From contig DASXYG010000110.1 of assembly GCA_036502625.1 (NCBI GenBank), positions 1 through 28,086 of the forward strand: a DNA stretch of 28,086 nt. Direction: 5' to 3'. Position 1 is the first letter of the stretch; each line of letters begins with the position of its first letter. The DNA is from DASXYG01 sp036502625 (GTDB taxonomy: Bacteria; Actinomycetota; Actinomycetes; Streptosporangiales; Streptosporangiaceae). The notes beneath the pieces were generated by a model. It did not search any database and was not told where the DNA came from. It saw nothing but the letters and a program-made list of their open reading frames with translations. Positions 1 to 7,298 of this stretch are shown in pieces. A program made the translations under genes and the position numbers.

Positions 1-1140
1 CCCCTACGCCGCCCCAGCCCGACACCCATCCCAGGCCCAGCCCCGCGCCCCGACCGAGAACATGCACACCCAAGGAGGCGGGAGAACAGTCGCGCGCAGC
101 GCGGCCTTTCCGTACAGCAGGCCCCGCCCCAACCACAACCCACCAGGGTCCGGGAGACGCAGACCCAGCTCACACCCCGCGCACACCCACGCCAGTCCCC
201 CAAGAGCGCCAGCCCCGCGGCCCCGCGAAGAGCACGCATACCTGAGAACGCGGAAAAACAGTCGCGCGCAGCGCGGCCTTATCCACACGGCGAAGCCCAC
301 CCCCACGGACGCCAGCCCCGCGGCCCAACCCAGAACACGCCGAACCAAGGGCGCGGGAAGGCAGTCGCGCGCAGCGCGGCCTTTCCACCCCGGGGCCAGG
401 CCCCCACGAGCGCCAGCCTCGCGGCCCAGCAAAGAACACGCACACCCAAGGACGCAGGAAAGGCAGTCGCGCGCAGCGCGGCCTTACTCACACGGCCAGG
501 CCCACCCTCCCTACGGGCACCAGCCCCGCCACGAGCGCCAGCCTCGCGGCCCAGCAAAGAACACGCACACCCAAGAACGCGGGAAAGCAGTCGCGCGCAG
601 CGCGGCCTTCACACCCCGAGGCCAGCCCACCCCAAAACACCCACACACCAACCGCACCAGAGGCGACAGCCCCGCGGCCCAACCAAGAGCACGCAGGACC
701 AAGGACGCGGAAAAACAGTCGCGCGCAGCGCGGCCTTATCCACACGGCGAAGCCCACCCCTACGGACGCCAGCCCCGCCACGAGCGCCAGCCACGCGGCC
801 CAACCCAGAACACGCCGAACCAAGGGCGCGGGAAGCCAGTCACGCGCAGCGCGGGGGGCAGGCCCACCCCAGAACACCCACACACCAGCCACACCAAAGG
901 CGACAGCCCCGCGGCCCGCGAAGAGCACGCAGGACCAAGGACGCGGAAAAACAGTCGCGCGCAGCGCGGCCTTATCCACACGGCGAAGCCCACCCCTACG
1001 GGCACCAGCCCCGCCACGAGCGCCAGCCTCCGCGGCCCAACCAAGAACACGCACACCCAAGGACGCGGGGAAAGCAGTCGCGCGCAGCGCGGCCTTTTCC
1101 GTACGGCAGGCCTCACCCCAGCCACCACCCAAGACCCGAC
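1..1140. repeat. Mosaic tandem repeat array, nine units, non-coding
   Basis: Nine copies of a 22-bp box start at 87, 259, 362, 464, 588, 716, 837 (degenerate), 952 and 1075; its first 20 bases after the leading C are AGTCGCGCGCAGCGCGGCCT. Each copy is preceded by a second conserved box, roughly CGCGGCCCAACCAAGA followed by ACACGCACACCCAAGGACGC and an A-rich end. The stretch between boxes comes in at least three sequence types that alternate. Units are 172, 103, 102, 124, 128, 121, 115 and 123 bp, so most are not multiples of three and any open frames here are accidental. The first and last units share a TTCCGTAC(A/G)GCAGGCC segment and a GGGAGACG end. A second-box copy at about 43-86 suggests that the array continues past the left edge. 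The 22-bp box can form a CGCGC-GCA-GCGCG hairpin. Nothing else is seen in this stretch. Confidence 0.85.
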
Positions 1141-1160
1141 CCCGGGAGACGTGGCTTCGG

Positions 1161-2522
1161 CTACTGACCCGCGTCGGTGGCTGTGATGATCAATTGGCCG
1201 CTGGGGCGTTCCGTGGCGGGGTCGATCTCCGGGACGGGCTCGCCTGCGGCCGTCATGCGGCTTACGAGGCGGGTGCGCATTGTGTCGGCTACCTGGCGGT
1301 GGGACGCGGCGTGGATCAGGTTGTTGAGCTGGTCGGGGTCGGCCTTGAGGTCGTACAGGCAGTCCTCCCGGTAGCGGTCGGCGCTCATGTCGGTCCAGCC
1401 GTCGGCGTCCGGGGCGGTCACCGCGTACAGCCAGCGGTTCGTACGGACGGCACGGCCCACCTGCGACTCGCTGACCTGGATGAACGCCTCCTCCGGCCAG
1501 TCGGCGGCGGCGCCGTGGAGCAGCGGGAGGATCGAGCGGCCCTGCATGGACGGCGGGACGTCCACGCCGGCGGCGTCCAAGAGCGTCGGCGGGAGGTCGA
1601 CCGTGGTGACCGGGCGGTTCACGCGGCCGCCGCCGGTGAACCCGGGGCCGCGCAGCACCGTGGGCACGCGGATGGACGCGTCGTGCGGCGACCGCTTGTA
1701 CTCCCCGTTGCGCGTACGGAAGTGGCATCCGTGGTCGGAGGTGAACGCCACGATCGTGTCGTCGGCGATGCCGAGGCTGGTCAGCGCGTCGAGCAGCCGT
1801 CCGTACGCCTCGTCGACGCGCTTGACCATGCCGTAGTAGCCGGGCAGGTGCTGCGCCGAGGTGCCGCCGAGCGCGCGCAGGTCCGGCGGCGTCCACGCGT
1901 CGGTGTACCGCTCCCGGTAGCCGTCGGGCGCCGGGTAGTCGCCCGAGGTGTTCTGGTGGTGCGGTTCGAGCAGCGACAGGAACAGGAAGAACGGCTGGTC
2001 GGGCTCGGCGGCGCGGTCGGCGACCCAGCGGATGGCCGCGTCAGTGAGCGCGTCCGCGCGGTAGCCGGGCAGCTTCCGCCGTACGCCGTGGCCGTCGTAC
2101 ACCACCGTGTCGTACGGGCGGGACGTGAACTCCAGCAGGTTGGCGGCCAGCCAGTCCTGGTAGCCGCCGCGCTGCTCGGGCGGCACCGGACCGACCACGC
2201 CGTGCGCGGCGAGGTGCCACTTCCCGATGTAGCCGGTGCGGTAGCCGGCGCCCCCGAAATGGTGGGCAAGCGTGGGCTGGTCCGCCGGCAGCGCGATGCC
2301 GTTGCGGAAGCATCCGGTGGTGGTCGGGTAGAGGCCGGTCTGCAACGCCGCACGGGCCGGCGCGCATACGGGCTGGCAGGTGAAGGACGCGGCGAGGTGG
2401 GTGCCCTCGGCGCCGGCGCGGTCCAGGTTGGGGGTCAGCCCGAGCGGGTTGCCGTGCAGCCCGGTGGTGTCCCAGCGCTGCTGGTCGGTCAGGAAGACGA
2501 GCACGTTCGGCCGGGTCGGCAT
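1161..2522 (-). CDS. Type I sulfatase (formylglycine-dependent), cytoplasmic
   Basis: 453 aa. It should hydrolyse a sulfate ester; the substrate is unknown. The N-terminus NVLVFLTDQQ carries the first metal-binding Asp. CAPAR at residues 53-57 is the C-x-P-x-R signature whose Cys53 is converted to formylglycine. GKWH (100-103), EPHH (186-189) and SDHG (262-265) with a following Lys276 fit the other active-site and calcium-binding positions of the family. There is no signal peptide, so it probably acts in the cytoplasm on an imported compound. It follows the MHS transporter gene with no real gap. I use ATG at 2522; an in-frame GTG at 2528 overlaps the transporter stop (GTGA) and is better spaced from GGGAAG, so the start is uncertain by two codons. 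No maturase gene (FGE) is in the window. Family assignment is firm; arylsulfatase versus other type I sulfatase is open. Confidence 0.93.
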   Translation of the reverse strand: MPTRPNVLVFLTDQQRWDTTGLHGNPLGLTPNLDRAGAEGTHLAASFTCQPVCAPARAALQTGLYPTTTGCFRNGIALPADQPTLAHHFGGAGYRTGYIGKWHLAAHGVVGPVPPEQRGGYQDWLAANLLEFTSRPYDTVVYDGHGVRRKLPGYRADALTDAAIRWVADRAAEPDQPFFLFLSLLEPHHQNTSGDYPAPDGYRERYTDAWTPPDLRALGGTSAQHLPGYYGMVKRVDEAYGRLLDALTSLGIADDTIVAFTSDHGCHFRTRNGEYKRSPHDASIRVPTVLRGPGFTGGGRVNRPVTTVDLPPTLLDAAGVDVPPSMQGRSILPLLHGAAADWPEEAFIQVSESQVGRAVRTNRWLYAVTAPDADGWTDMSADRYREDCLYDLKADPDQLNNLIHAASHRQVADTMRTRLVSRMTAAGEPVPEIDPATERPSGQLIITATDAGQ

Positions 2523-2524
2523 GA

Positions 2525-3835
2525 TCACTGATCTTCCCGCGCCGTCGGCACGTAACCGGTCACCTCCTCCTGCCCCAGCCGGGTGAGCCGCGTGACGCAC
2601 CAGATGGCCAGCAGCCCCACCACGACGACGATCCCGGCGATCGGCCACGCGGCGCCGCCGGACTTCCCGAGCAGCCACGTGAAGAACGCGGGCACGAACC
2701 CGGCGATGATCGCGGACGCCTGGTAGATCACCGAGAGCCCGGAGTAGCGCACCTTCGTGCCCACGAGCTCGGCGAGGAACGGCACCTCGACGCTGGCCAT
2801 CACGTTCTGCGCGAACGGCGCGAGCCCCATGGCGAGCAGGATCAGCGCGCTCACCTTGCTGTCCAGCAGCCAGAAGTACGGGAACACGAACAGCACCAGG
2901 ATGACCAGCCCGATGATGTAGATCCGGCGCAGCCCCACCCGGTCGGCCAGCGTCCCGAACACCGGGATGATCACGATGGACACCGCGTTGTACAGCGCCA
3001 CACCGGCGACCGAGATGCCCGCCGAGATGCCCACGGACGTCGTCAGGTACGCCACGACGAACACCAGGAACACCTGCGAGCTGCCGCCCTCGGCGAGCCG
3101 CGCGATGATCGCGAGCAGCAGGTTCTTCGGGTACCTGCGGATCACCTCGCCGAGCGGGAACCCCGAGCGCGCGCCCTGCTCGGTCATCTGCCGGAACGCC
3201 GGTGTCTCCAGGATCTTCAGCCGGATGACCAGCCCCGCGACCATCAGCGCGATGCTGATCAGGAACGGCACCCGCCATCCCCAGGCCAGGAACGCCGAGC
3301 CGGGGAGCACGCCGGTGAACAGCGCCATCAGCGCCGTGCCCAGCAGGAACCCGCACGGTCCGCCCATCTGCGGCAGGCTCCCCCAGAAGCCGCGGCGTCC
3401 GGGCGGCGCGTTCTCCGCGATGAGCGTCGCGGCGCCGCCGAACTCGCCGCCGAGGCCGAAGCCCTGGATCACCCGCAGCGCGATCAGCAGGATCGGCGCG
3501 CCCACGCCGATCGCGGCGTACGACGGCAGCAGCCCCATGCAGAACGTCGCGAGGCCGATGGTGAGCAGGGTCGCGACGAGCGTCGCCTTGCGGCCGATCC
3601 GGTCGCCGAAGTGGCCGAACACGATGCCGCCGATGGGCCGGAACACGAACCCCACGCCGAACGTGACGAACGCCAGGAGGTTCGCGGTCAGCGGGTCGCT
3701 GGCCGGGAAGAACAGCTTCGCGAACACCAGCGGCGTCGCGACCGCGTAGAGGTTGAAGTCGTACCACTCGAGGAAGGCGCCGACGAAGCTCGCCGCCGCG
3801 ACCTTGCGCATGCCGGGACGCGTGGGGCTGGTCAT
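2525..3835 (-). CDS. MFS transporter, metabolite:H+ symporter (MHS) type
   Basis: 436 aa, about 12 membrane segments. The start RKVAAASFVGAFLEWYDF is typical of the MHS branch (ShiA/ProP-like), which imports organic acids, osmolytes and similar solutes with protons. GHFGDRIGRK (residues 74-83) is the family loop 2-3 motif, and RVIQGFGLGGEFGGA lies in the fourth to fifth membrane region. The substrate cannot be read from sequence. Because the sulfatase follows directly, a sulfated or sulfonated organic solute is a reasonable inference. The start is ATG 3835; the frame stays open upstream to 3955 but that extension has no MHS-like sequence, and no strong ribosome site is seen before 3835. ATG 3811 is an alternative. 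An inverted repeat 93-118 bp upstream may be the operator. Confidence 0.92.
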   Translation of the reverse strand: MTSPTRPGMRKVAAASFVGAFLEWYDFNLYAVATPLVFAKLFFPASDPLTANLLAFVTFGVGFVFRPIGGIVFGHFGDRIGRKATLVATLLTIGLATFCMGLLPSYAAIGVGAPILLIALRVIQGFGLGGEFGGAATLIAENAPPGRRGFWGSLPQMGGPCGFLLGTALMALFTGVLPGSAFLAWGWRVPFLISIALMVAGLVIRLKILETPAFRQMTEQGARSGFPLGEVIRRYPKNLLLAIIARLAEGGSSQVFLVFVVAYLTTSVGISAGISVAGVALYNAVSIVIIPVFGTLADRVGLRRIYIIGLVILVLFVFPYFWLLDSKVSALILLAMGLAPFAQNVMASVEVPFLAELVGTKVRYSGLSVIYQASAIIAGFVPAFFTWLLGKSGGAAWPIAGIVVVVGLLAIWCVTRLTRLGQEEVTGYVPTAREDQ

Positions 3836-3927
3836 GGCGAGAGGGTGACCGACGCGCGGGCCCGAATCAAGTACGCGGACGGGGCCGTCCAGGACCGGCA
3901 TCGGCCAGTTTCGTCCGAGACGCGCAC

Positions 3928-3953
3928 GTCGTACGGAAAGTTGTCCGTACGAC
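3928..3953. promoter_or_regulatory. Perfect 10-bp inverted repeat, candidate operator of MHS-sulfatase operon
   Basis: GTCGTACGGA, six bases, then TCCGTACGAC: two perfect 10-bp arms. It lies 93-118 bp upstream of the MHS transporter start and about 210 bp before the divergent GT-C gene. The size and symmetry fit a dimeric repressor such as a GntR or LacI protein, but no regulator gene is adjacent. Function is inferred. Confidence 0.5.
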
Positions 3954-4028
3954 ACGACAACCTCACGGGCGCGTTCCGCATCTCTTTAGTAGAAGCCCTG
4001 GCATCCGGCGCTGTGCATCCGCTGTGCG

Positions 4029-4042
4029 GAAACCGAGGTTTC
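4029..4042. promoter_or_regulatory. GAAACC-GA-GGTTTC palindrome in divergent intergenic region
   Basis: A 6-bp perfect inverted repeat with a 2-bp centre. It sits in the 328-bp gap (3836-4163) between the MHS operon and the first GT-C gene, about 120 bp before the GT-C start. It could be an operator or chance. Besides this and the 3928-3953 repeat, I see no gene or RNA in the gap. Confidence 0.25.
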
Positions 4043-4163
4043 ACTGAGGCTTGGCCTTCGCTTCACCAAACCCTGCGCCGAGCGCATGACGTGGGCTCAT
4101 AGCCTCGGAACTGCCGCGAAGAATTCGCCATGAATCCAGCCGATCGGGGGCTTGGGAGTGGTC

Positions 4164-5705
4164 GTGGACCTGCTTCGCCGGGCACGGGTGCTGCGCCGTG
4201 CCCGGCGGCACGTTCTGTTCGGGATCGTCCTGCTCGCGGCTACCGCGCTGCGCGCCGTCGCCGTGCTCGGCTACCCCGGCGCGCTGTGGTTCCCCGACTC
4301 CAACTCCTACCTCGGCGTCGCCGTGCGCCCCGTCGCCTACCCCGCCCGCCCGCAGGCGTACGCCTTCTTCCTCCGCGCGCTCGAACCCGCGCACAGCTTC
4401 GTCGTCGTGGTGATCGTGCAGCACGTCCTGGTGCTGATCGCCGCCTTCGCGATCTACGCGCTGCTGCGCCGCAGGTTCCGGGTGCCGCGCTGGGCCGCCA
4501 CGCTGGCCACCGTGCCGCTGCTGTTCGACGGCTACCAGATCCAGCTCGAACACCAGGTGCTGTCGGACACCCTGTTCGAGGTGCTCACGATCGCCGCGGT
4601 CGTCCTGGTCCTGTGGAAACCGCGCCCCGGGTGGGTGCTGTGCGGCGTCGCGGGGCTGGTGCTCGCGGTGGCCGTACTGACCAGGTCGGTGGGGCTGCCG
4701 CTGCTCGCGGTGTTCGCCGTGTTCCTGCTGATCCGCCGGGTGGGCTGGCGCGCGGCGGGGGTGGGCGCGCTGGCCTGCGCGGTGCCGCTCGCCGGCTACG
4801 CGATCTGGTTCCACGCCACGTGGGGGGTGTACGGGTTCAGCAACAGCTCCGGCATCTTCCTGTTCGGCCGCACCGCCGCGTTCGCCGACTGCACGAAGGT
4901 CAGGCCGCCGGAGAACGAGGCGTTCCTGTGCCCCGAGGGCCCGGTGGCGCTGCGCGGGGCGTCGCCGAACTACATCTGGCACAACACGCCGCGCCTGTCC
5001 CGGCTGCCGAACTGGCGGAAGTTCACGCCGGAGATGAACACCCTGACCGGCGACTTCGCGCGCCGCGCGATCCTCGCCCAGCCCGGCGACTACCTCAACG
5101 TCGTCGACCGCGACTTCGGGCGCACGTTCCAGTGGCAGCGCGAGCCGTACCCCACGGCGTTCGCCGTGCGCGCGTACGAGTTCCCCGAGTTCGTGAAGCC
5201 GCGCGGCACCGGGGTGTCCGTGCCGGGCGCCACCGTGGTGGCCGACGCGTACGCCTACGGCGGCACCGACGGCGGCACACCGGTCGTGGAGCCGTACGCC
5301 GGGTTCATGCGGGCCTACCAGCACGACGCGGCGCTGCCCGGCACGCTGTTCGGCATGCTCATGGCGGCCGGCCTCGCCGGGATGCTGCTGCTGTGGCGGC
5401 GGCTCGGCGGAGCGGCGCTGCTGCCATGGGGCATCGCGCTCGCACTGGTCGCGGTGCCCCCGATGACGGCGTCGTTCGACTACCGCTACGTCCTCCCGGC
5501 CGCGCCGCTGGTCTGCCTGGCGCTGGCCATCTCCACGACCGAGGCGCTCCGCCACCCACCACGCCGCCGCGGCCGCCCGTCCGCCGCGATCCCGCCCCAG
5601 GCGCGGAAACCGGCCTCCACGGACACCGCGGAGCCCGCCCCGGCCCCCGCGCCCCGTACGACGGACGCCCCCGCGGAGGAGCCGGCGGAGCGCCTCGGCC
5701 GCTAG
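4164..5705 (+). CDS. GT-C-like polytopic membrane glycosyltransferase, paralog 1
   Basis: 513 aa with several N-terminal and C-terminal membrane segments around a soluble central region (about residues 215-390). LWFPDSNSY (41-49) puts an Asp-Ser in the first outer loop, where GT-C enzymes (PMT, ArnT, mannosyltransferases) keep their catalytic acid. QLEHQVLSDTLF (127-138) and LTRSVGLPLL are strictly shared with the paralogs at 8787 and 10401, as are FADC...C, YIW, VEPYAGFMRAYQ and FDYRYVLP. By family logic it would transfer a sugar from a polyprenyl-phosphate donor on the outer face; donor and acceptor are unknown. The start is GTG 4164, five bases after GGGAG; GTG 4158 and TTG 4152 are alternatives. 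The C-terminal 60 residues are a Pro/Ala-rich, charged tail. Its stop codon overlaps that of the convergent tetR-type gene. Confidence 0.8.
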   Translation: MDLLRRARVLRRARRHVLFGIVLLAATALRAVAVLGYPGALWFPDSNSYLGVAVRPVAYPARPQAYAFFLRALEPAHSFVVVVIVQHVLVLIAAFAIYALLRRRFRVPRWAATLATVPLLFDGYQIQLEHQVLSDTLFEVLTIAAVVLVLWKPRPGWVLCGVAGLVLAVAVLTRSVGLPLLAVFAVFLLIRRVGWRAAGVGALACAVPLAGYAIWFHATWGVYGFSNSSGIFLFGRTAAFADCTKVRPPENEAFLCPEGPVALRGASPNYIWHNTPRLSRLPNWRKFTPEMNTLTGDFARRAILAQPGDYLNVVDRDFGRTFQWQREPYPTAFAVRAYEFPEFVKPRGTGVSVPGATVVADAYAYGGTDGGTPVVEPYAGFMRAYQHDAALPGTLFGMLMAAGLAGMLLLWRRLGGAALLPWGIALALVAVPPMTASFDYRYVLPAAPLVCLALAISTTEALRHPPRRRGRPSAAIPPQARKPASTDTAEPAPAPAPRTTDAPAEEPAERLGR

Positions 5706-6268
5706 CGCCGCGGGCTCAGCCCGTCCACGGCCAGCCCGAACAGGCGGTGCGCGGCCGCGGCGTGGTCCCGGTGGTGCTCCGTGGCGAGGACGATGCCGAC
5801 GACCAGCGTGATCAGATCGGCGACCGTGGTGCCCGCCGCCATCGCCCCGTCGCGTACGGCGCGGCGCAGCAGCGGTCCGCCCGCCTCCTCCAGCCGCGCC
5901 GCGCAACTGTTCTCGTGCACCGCGTCGGGCACGCCGCCGTCGTAGACGAGCGCGGCCGCGAGCCCCCGGGCGGCGACCGAGTAGGAGACGACGTCGCCCA
6001 GCCATTCCAGCAGCGCGGTACGGCTGTCGCCCCCGGCGGCCAGGTCGCGTGCGCGGGCGCTCAACGCGTCGATCCGCTCATGCGACACGGCTTCGAGCAG
6101 CGCGCGGCGGTCGGGGAAGTGCCGGCGCACGGTCGCCGAGCCGACCCCCGCGGTGCGCGCGATCTGCTCCAGGGAGGCGCCGGCGCCGTGCGCGGCCACC
6201 TCCTCCTCGGCCACGGCGAGGATGCGCGCGTAATTGCGCCTGGCGTCGGCGCGCTTGCGCTCGGGCAT
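5702..6268 (-). CDS. TetR-family transcriptional regulator
   Basis: 188 aa. Residues 32-52 (SLEQIARTAGVGSATVRRHF) form the TetR helix-turn-helix, followed by PDRRALLEAV. The C-terminal ligand and dimer domain is divergent, as is usual. It is divergent from the NmrA-type gene at 6374 across a 105-bp gap with two near-identical 20-bp repeats, so it probably represses that gene and itself. ATG 6268 is chosen because GGGAG lies nine bases upstream; ATG 6277 directly abuts that site. Its stop TAG and the stop of the convergent GT-C gene share the palindrome CTAG (5702-5705). Confidence 0.92.
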   Translation of the reverse strand: MPERKRADARRNYARILAVAEEEVAAHGAGASLEQIARTAGVGSATVRRHFPDRRALLEAVSHERIDALSARARDLAAGGDSRTALLEWLGDVVSYSVAARGLAAALVYDGGVPDAVHENSCAARLEEAGGPLLRRAVRDGAMAAGTTVADLITLVVGIVLATEHHRDHAAAAHRLFGLAVDGLSPRR

Positions 6269-6285
6269 CGGCGTCATCTCCCGGT

Positions 6286-6342
6286 TTGCTAAGCGGCGGG
6301 GCCCGCCATATCGTATCGGAGAGCTAACCGGCGGACCCCGCC
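6286..6342. promoter_or_regulatory. Promoter of the NmrA gene with two TetR-type operator repeats
   Basis: TTGCTA (6286-6291), a 17-bp spacer, then TATCGT (6309-6314) make a plausible promoter toward the NmrA gene; the reverse strand offers TACGAT as an overlapping -10. GCTAAGCGGCGGGGCCCGCC (6288-6307) and GCTAACCGGCGGACCCCGCC (6323-6342) are direct repeats 35 bp apart that differ at three positions, and each holds an inner GGCGG/CCGCC inverted repeat. The first copy lies between -35 and -10 and the second just past the expected transcription start, the classic place for repression. Assignment to the TetR protein is inferred from position. Confidence 0.6.
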
Positions 6343-6373
6343 GTTTACGCGTCCACCGCCCGAGGAGCGCGCC

Positions 6374-7297
6374 ATGTCCGCAGATCCCGCACCCGTCCTC
6401 GTCACCGGCGCCACCGGCAGGCAGGGCGGCGCCACCGCACGCGCGCTGCTCGCGGTCGGCGTCCCCGTACGCGCCCTGGTCCGCGACCCGGCCACCGACC
6501 GGGCCAGGGCCGTCGAGGCGCTCGGCGCCGACCTGGTCACCGGTGACCTGCACGACCGCGCGTCCGTGGTCCGGGCCGCCGAGGGCGTACGGGCCGTCTT
6601 CTCCGTCCAGATGCCGCCCATGAGCGGCGACACCGTCGACTTCGACGGGGAGGTCGCCCAGGGCGTGAACCTCGTCGAGGGGGCGAAGGCCGCCGGGGTG
6701 CCGCAGTTCGTGCACACGTCCGTCAGCGGCGCCGGTCAGCACACCGGGGTGCCCGGCTGGGCCGAGGGCCGCTGGGCGTCGATGGAGGGCACGCTCGGCG
6801 CCAAGGCCGCGATCCAGGACCGGGTGCGCGCGGCCGGCTTCGCCCACTGGACGCTCATCAAGCCGGGGTTCTTCATGGAGAACTTCCTGCCGTCCATGGC
6901 GTTCCTGTTCCCGCGCGGAATCGCGGGCGGCATCGTGTCCGTCGTGAAGCCCGCCATCCGGTTGTCGCTGGTGGCGGTGGACGACATCGGCGCGGCGGCG
7001 AGCGCGGCGGTCGCGGCGCCGGAGCGGTTCGACGGGGTGGAGCTGGAGTTGGCGGGCGACTACCTGTCGATGGCGGAGATCGCCGAGATCCTCGGCCGCG
7101 TCCTGCGTACGGAGCTGGCCGCGCCGGACATGACCGAGGACGAGGCGCTGGCCGCCGGCATGCCGGGGATGGGCGCCACGCACGAGTGGCTGAACGCGGC
7201 CGGCCAGCCGGCCCGCCCGGAGTACGCGCGGGCCCTCGGCATCCCGCTCACCGGCTTCGAGGAGTGGGCGCGGGGCCACATGCGGCCCACGGCCTGA
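6374..7297 (+). CDS. NmrA/HSCARG-like NAD(P)-binding protein
   Basis: 307 aa. VLVTGATGRQGGATARALL (8-26) is the Rossmann dinucleotide-binding start with the GxxGxxG pattern of the NmrA group. VRALVRDP follows at the position where this family reads NADPH. HTSVSGAG and WTLIKPGFFMENF match atypical short-chain dehydrogenases that often act as redox sensors or as quinone or isoflavone-type reductases rather than as classic Tyr-Lys dehydrogenases. AGGAG lies six bases before the ATG. Expression is probably under the divergent TetR protein. It ends one base from the convergent GT2 gene; the two stops form TGA-G-TCA. The substrate is unknown. Confidence 0.9.
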   Translation: MSADPAPVLVTGATGRQGGATARALLAVGVPVRALVRDPATDRARAVEALGADLVTGDLHDRASVVRAAEGVRAVFSVQMPPMSGDTVDFDGEVAQGVNLVEGAKAAGVPQFVHTSVSGAGQHTGVPGWAEGRWASMEGTLGAKAAIQDRVRAAGFAHWTLIKPGFFMENFLPSMAFLFPRGIAGGIVSVVKPAIRLSLVAVDDIGAAASAAVAAPERFDGVELELAGDYLSMAEIAEILGRVLRTELAAPDMTEDEALAAGMPGMGATHEWLNAAGQPARPEYARALGIPLTGFEEWARGHMRPTA

Positions 7298-7298
7298 G

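Noticed and set aside
87..1096. CRISPR array
   Set aside because: The intervals of 80-150 bp are related to one another, the repeats are degenerate and no cas gene is near.
62..1186. Open frames of up to 374 codons through the left repeat array on both strands
   Set aside because: Repeat units are mostly not multiples of three, the predicted peptides have no family signature, and frames are open on both strands only because the DNA is extremely GC-rich.
1161..3767. An 868-codon minus-strand frame joining the sulfatase to an upstream region
   Set aside because: Only the part from 2522 down is sulfatase; the upstream part is the out-of-frame shadow of the MHS transporter.
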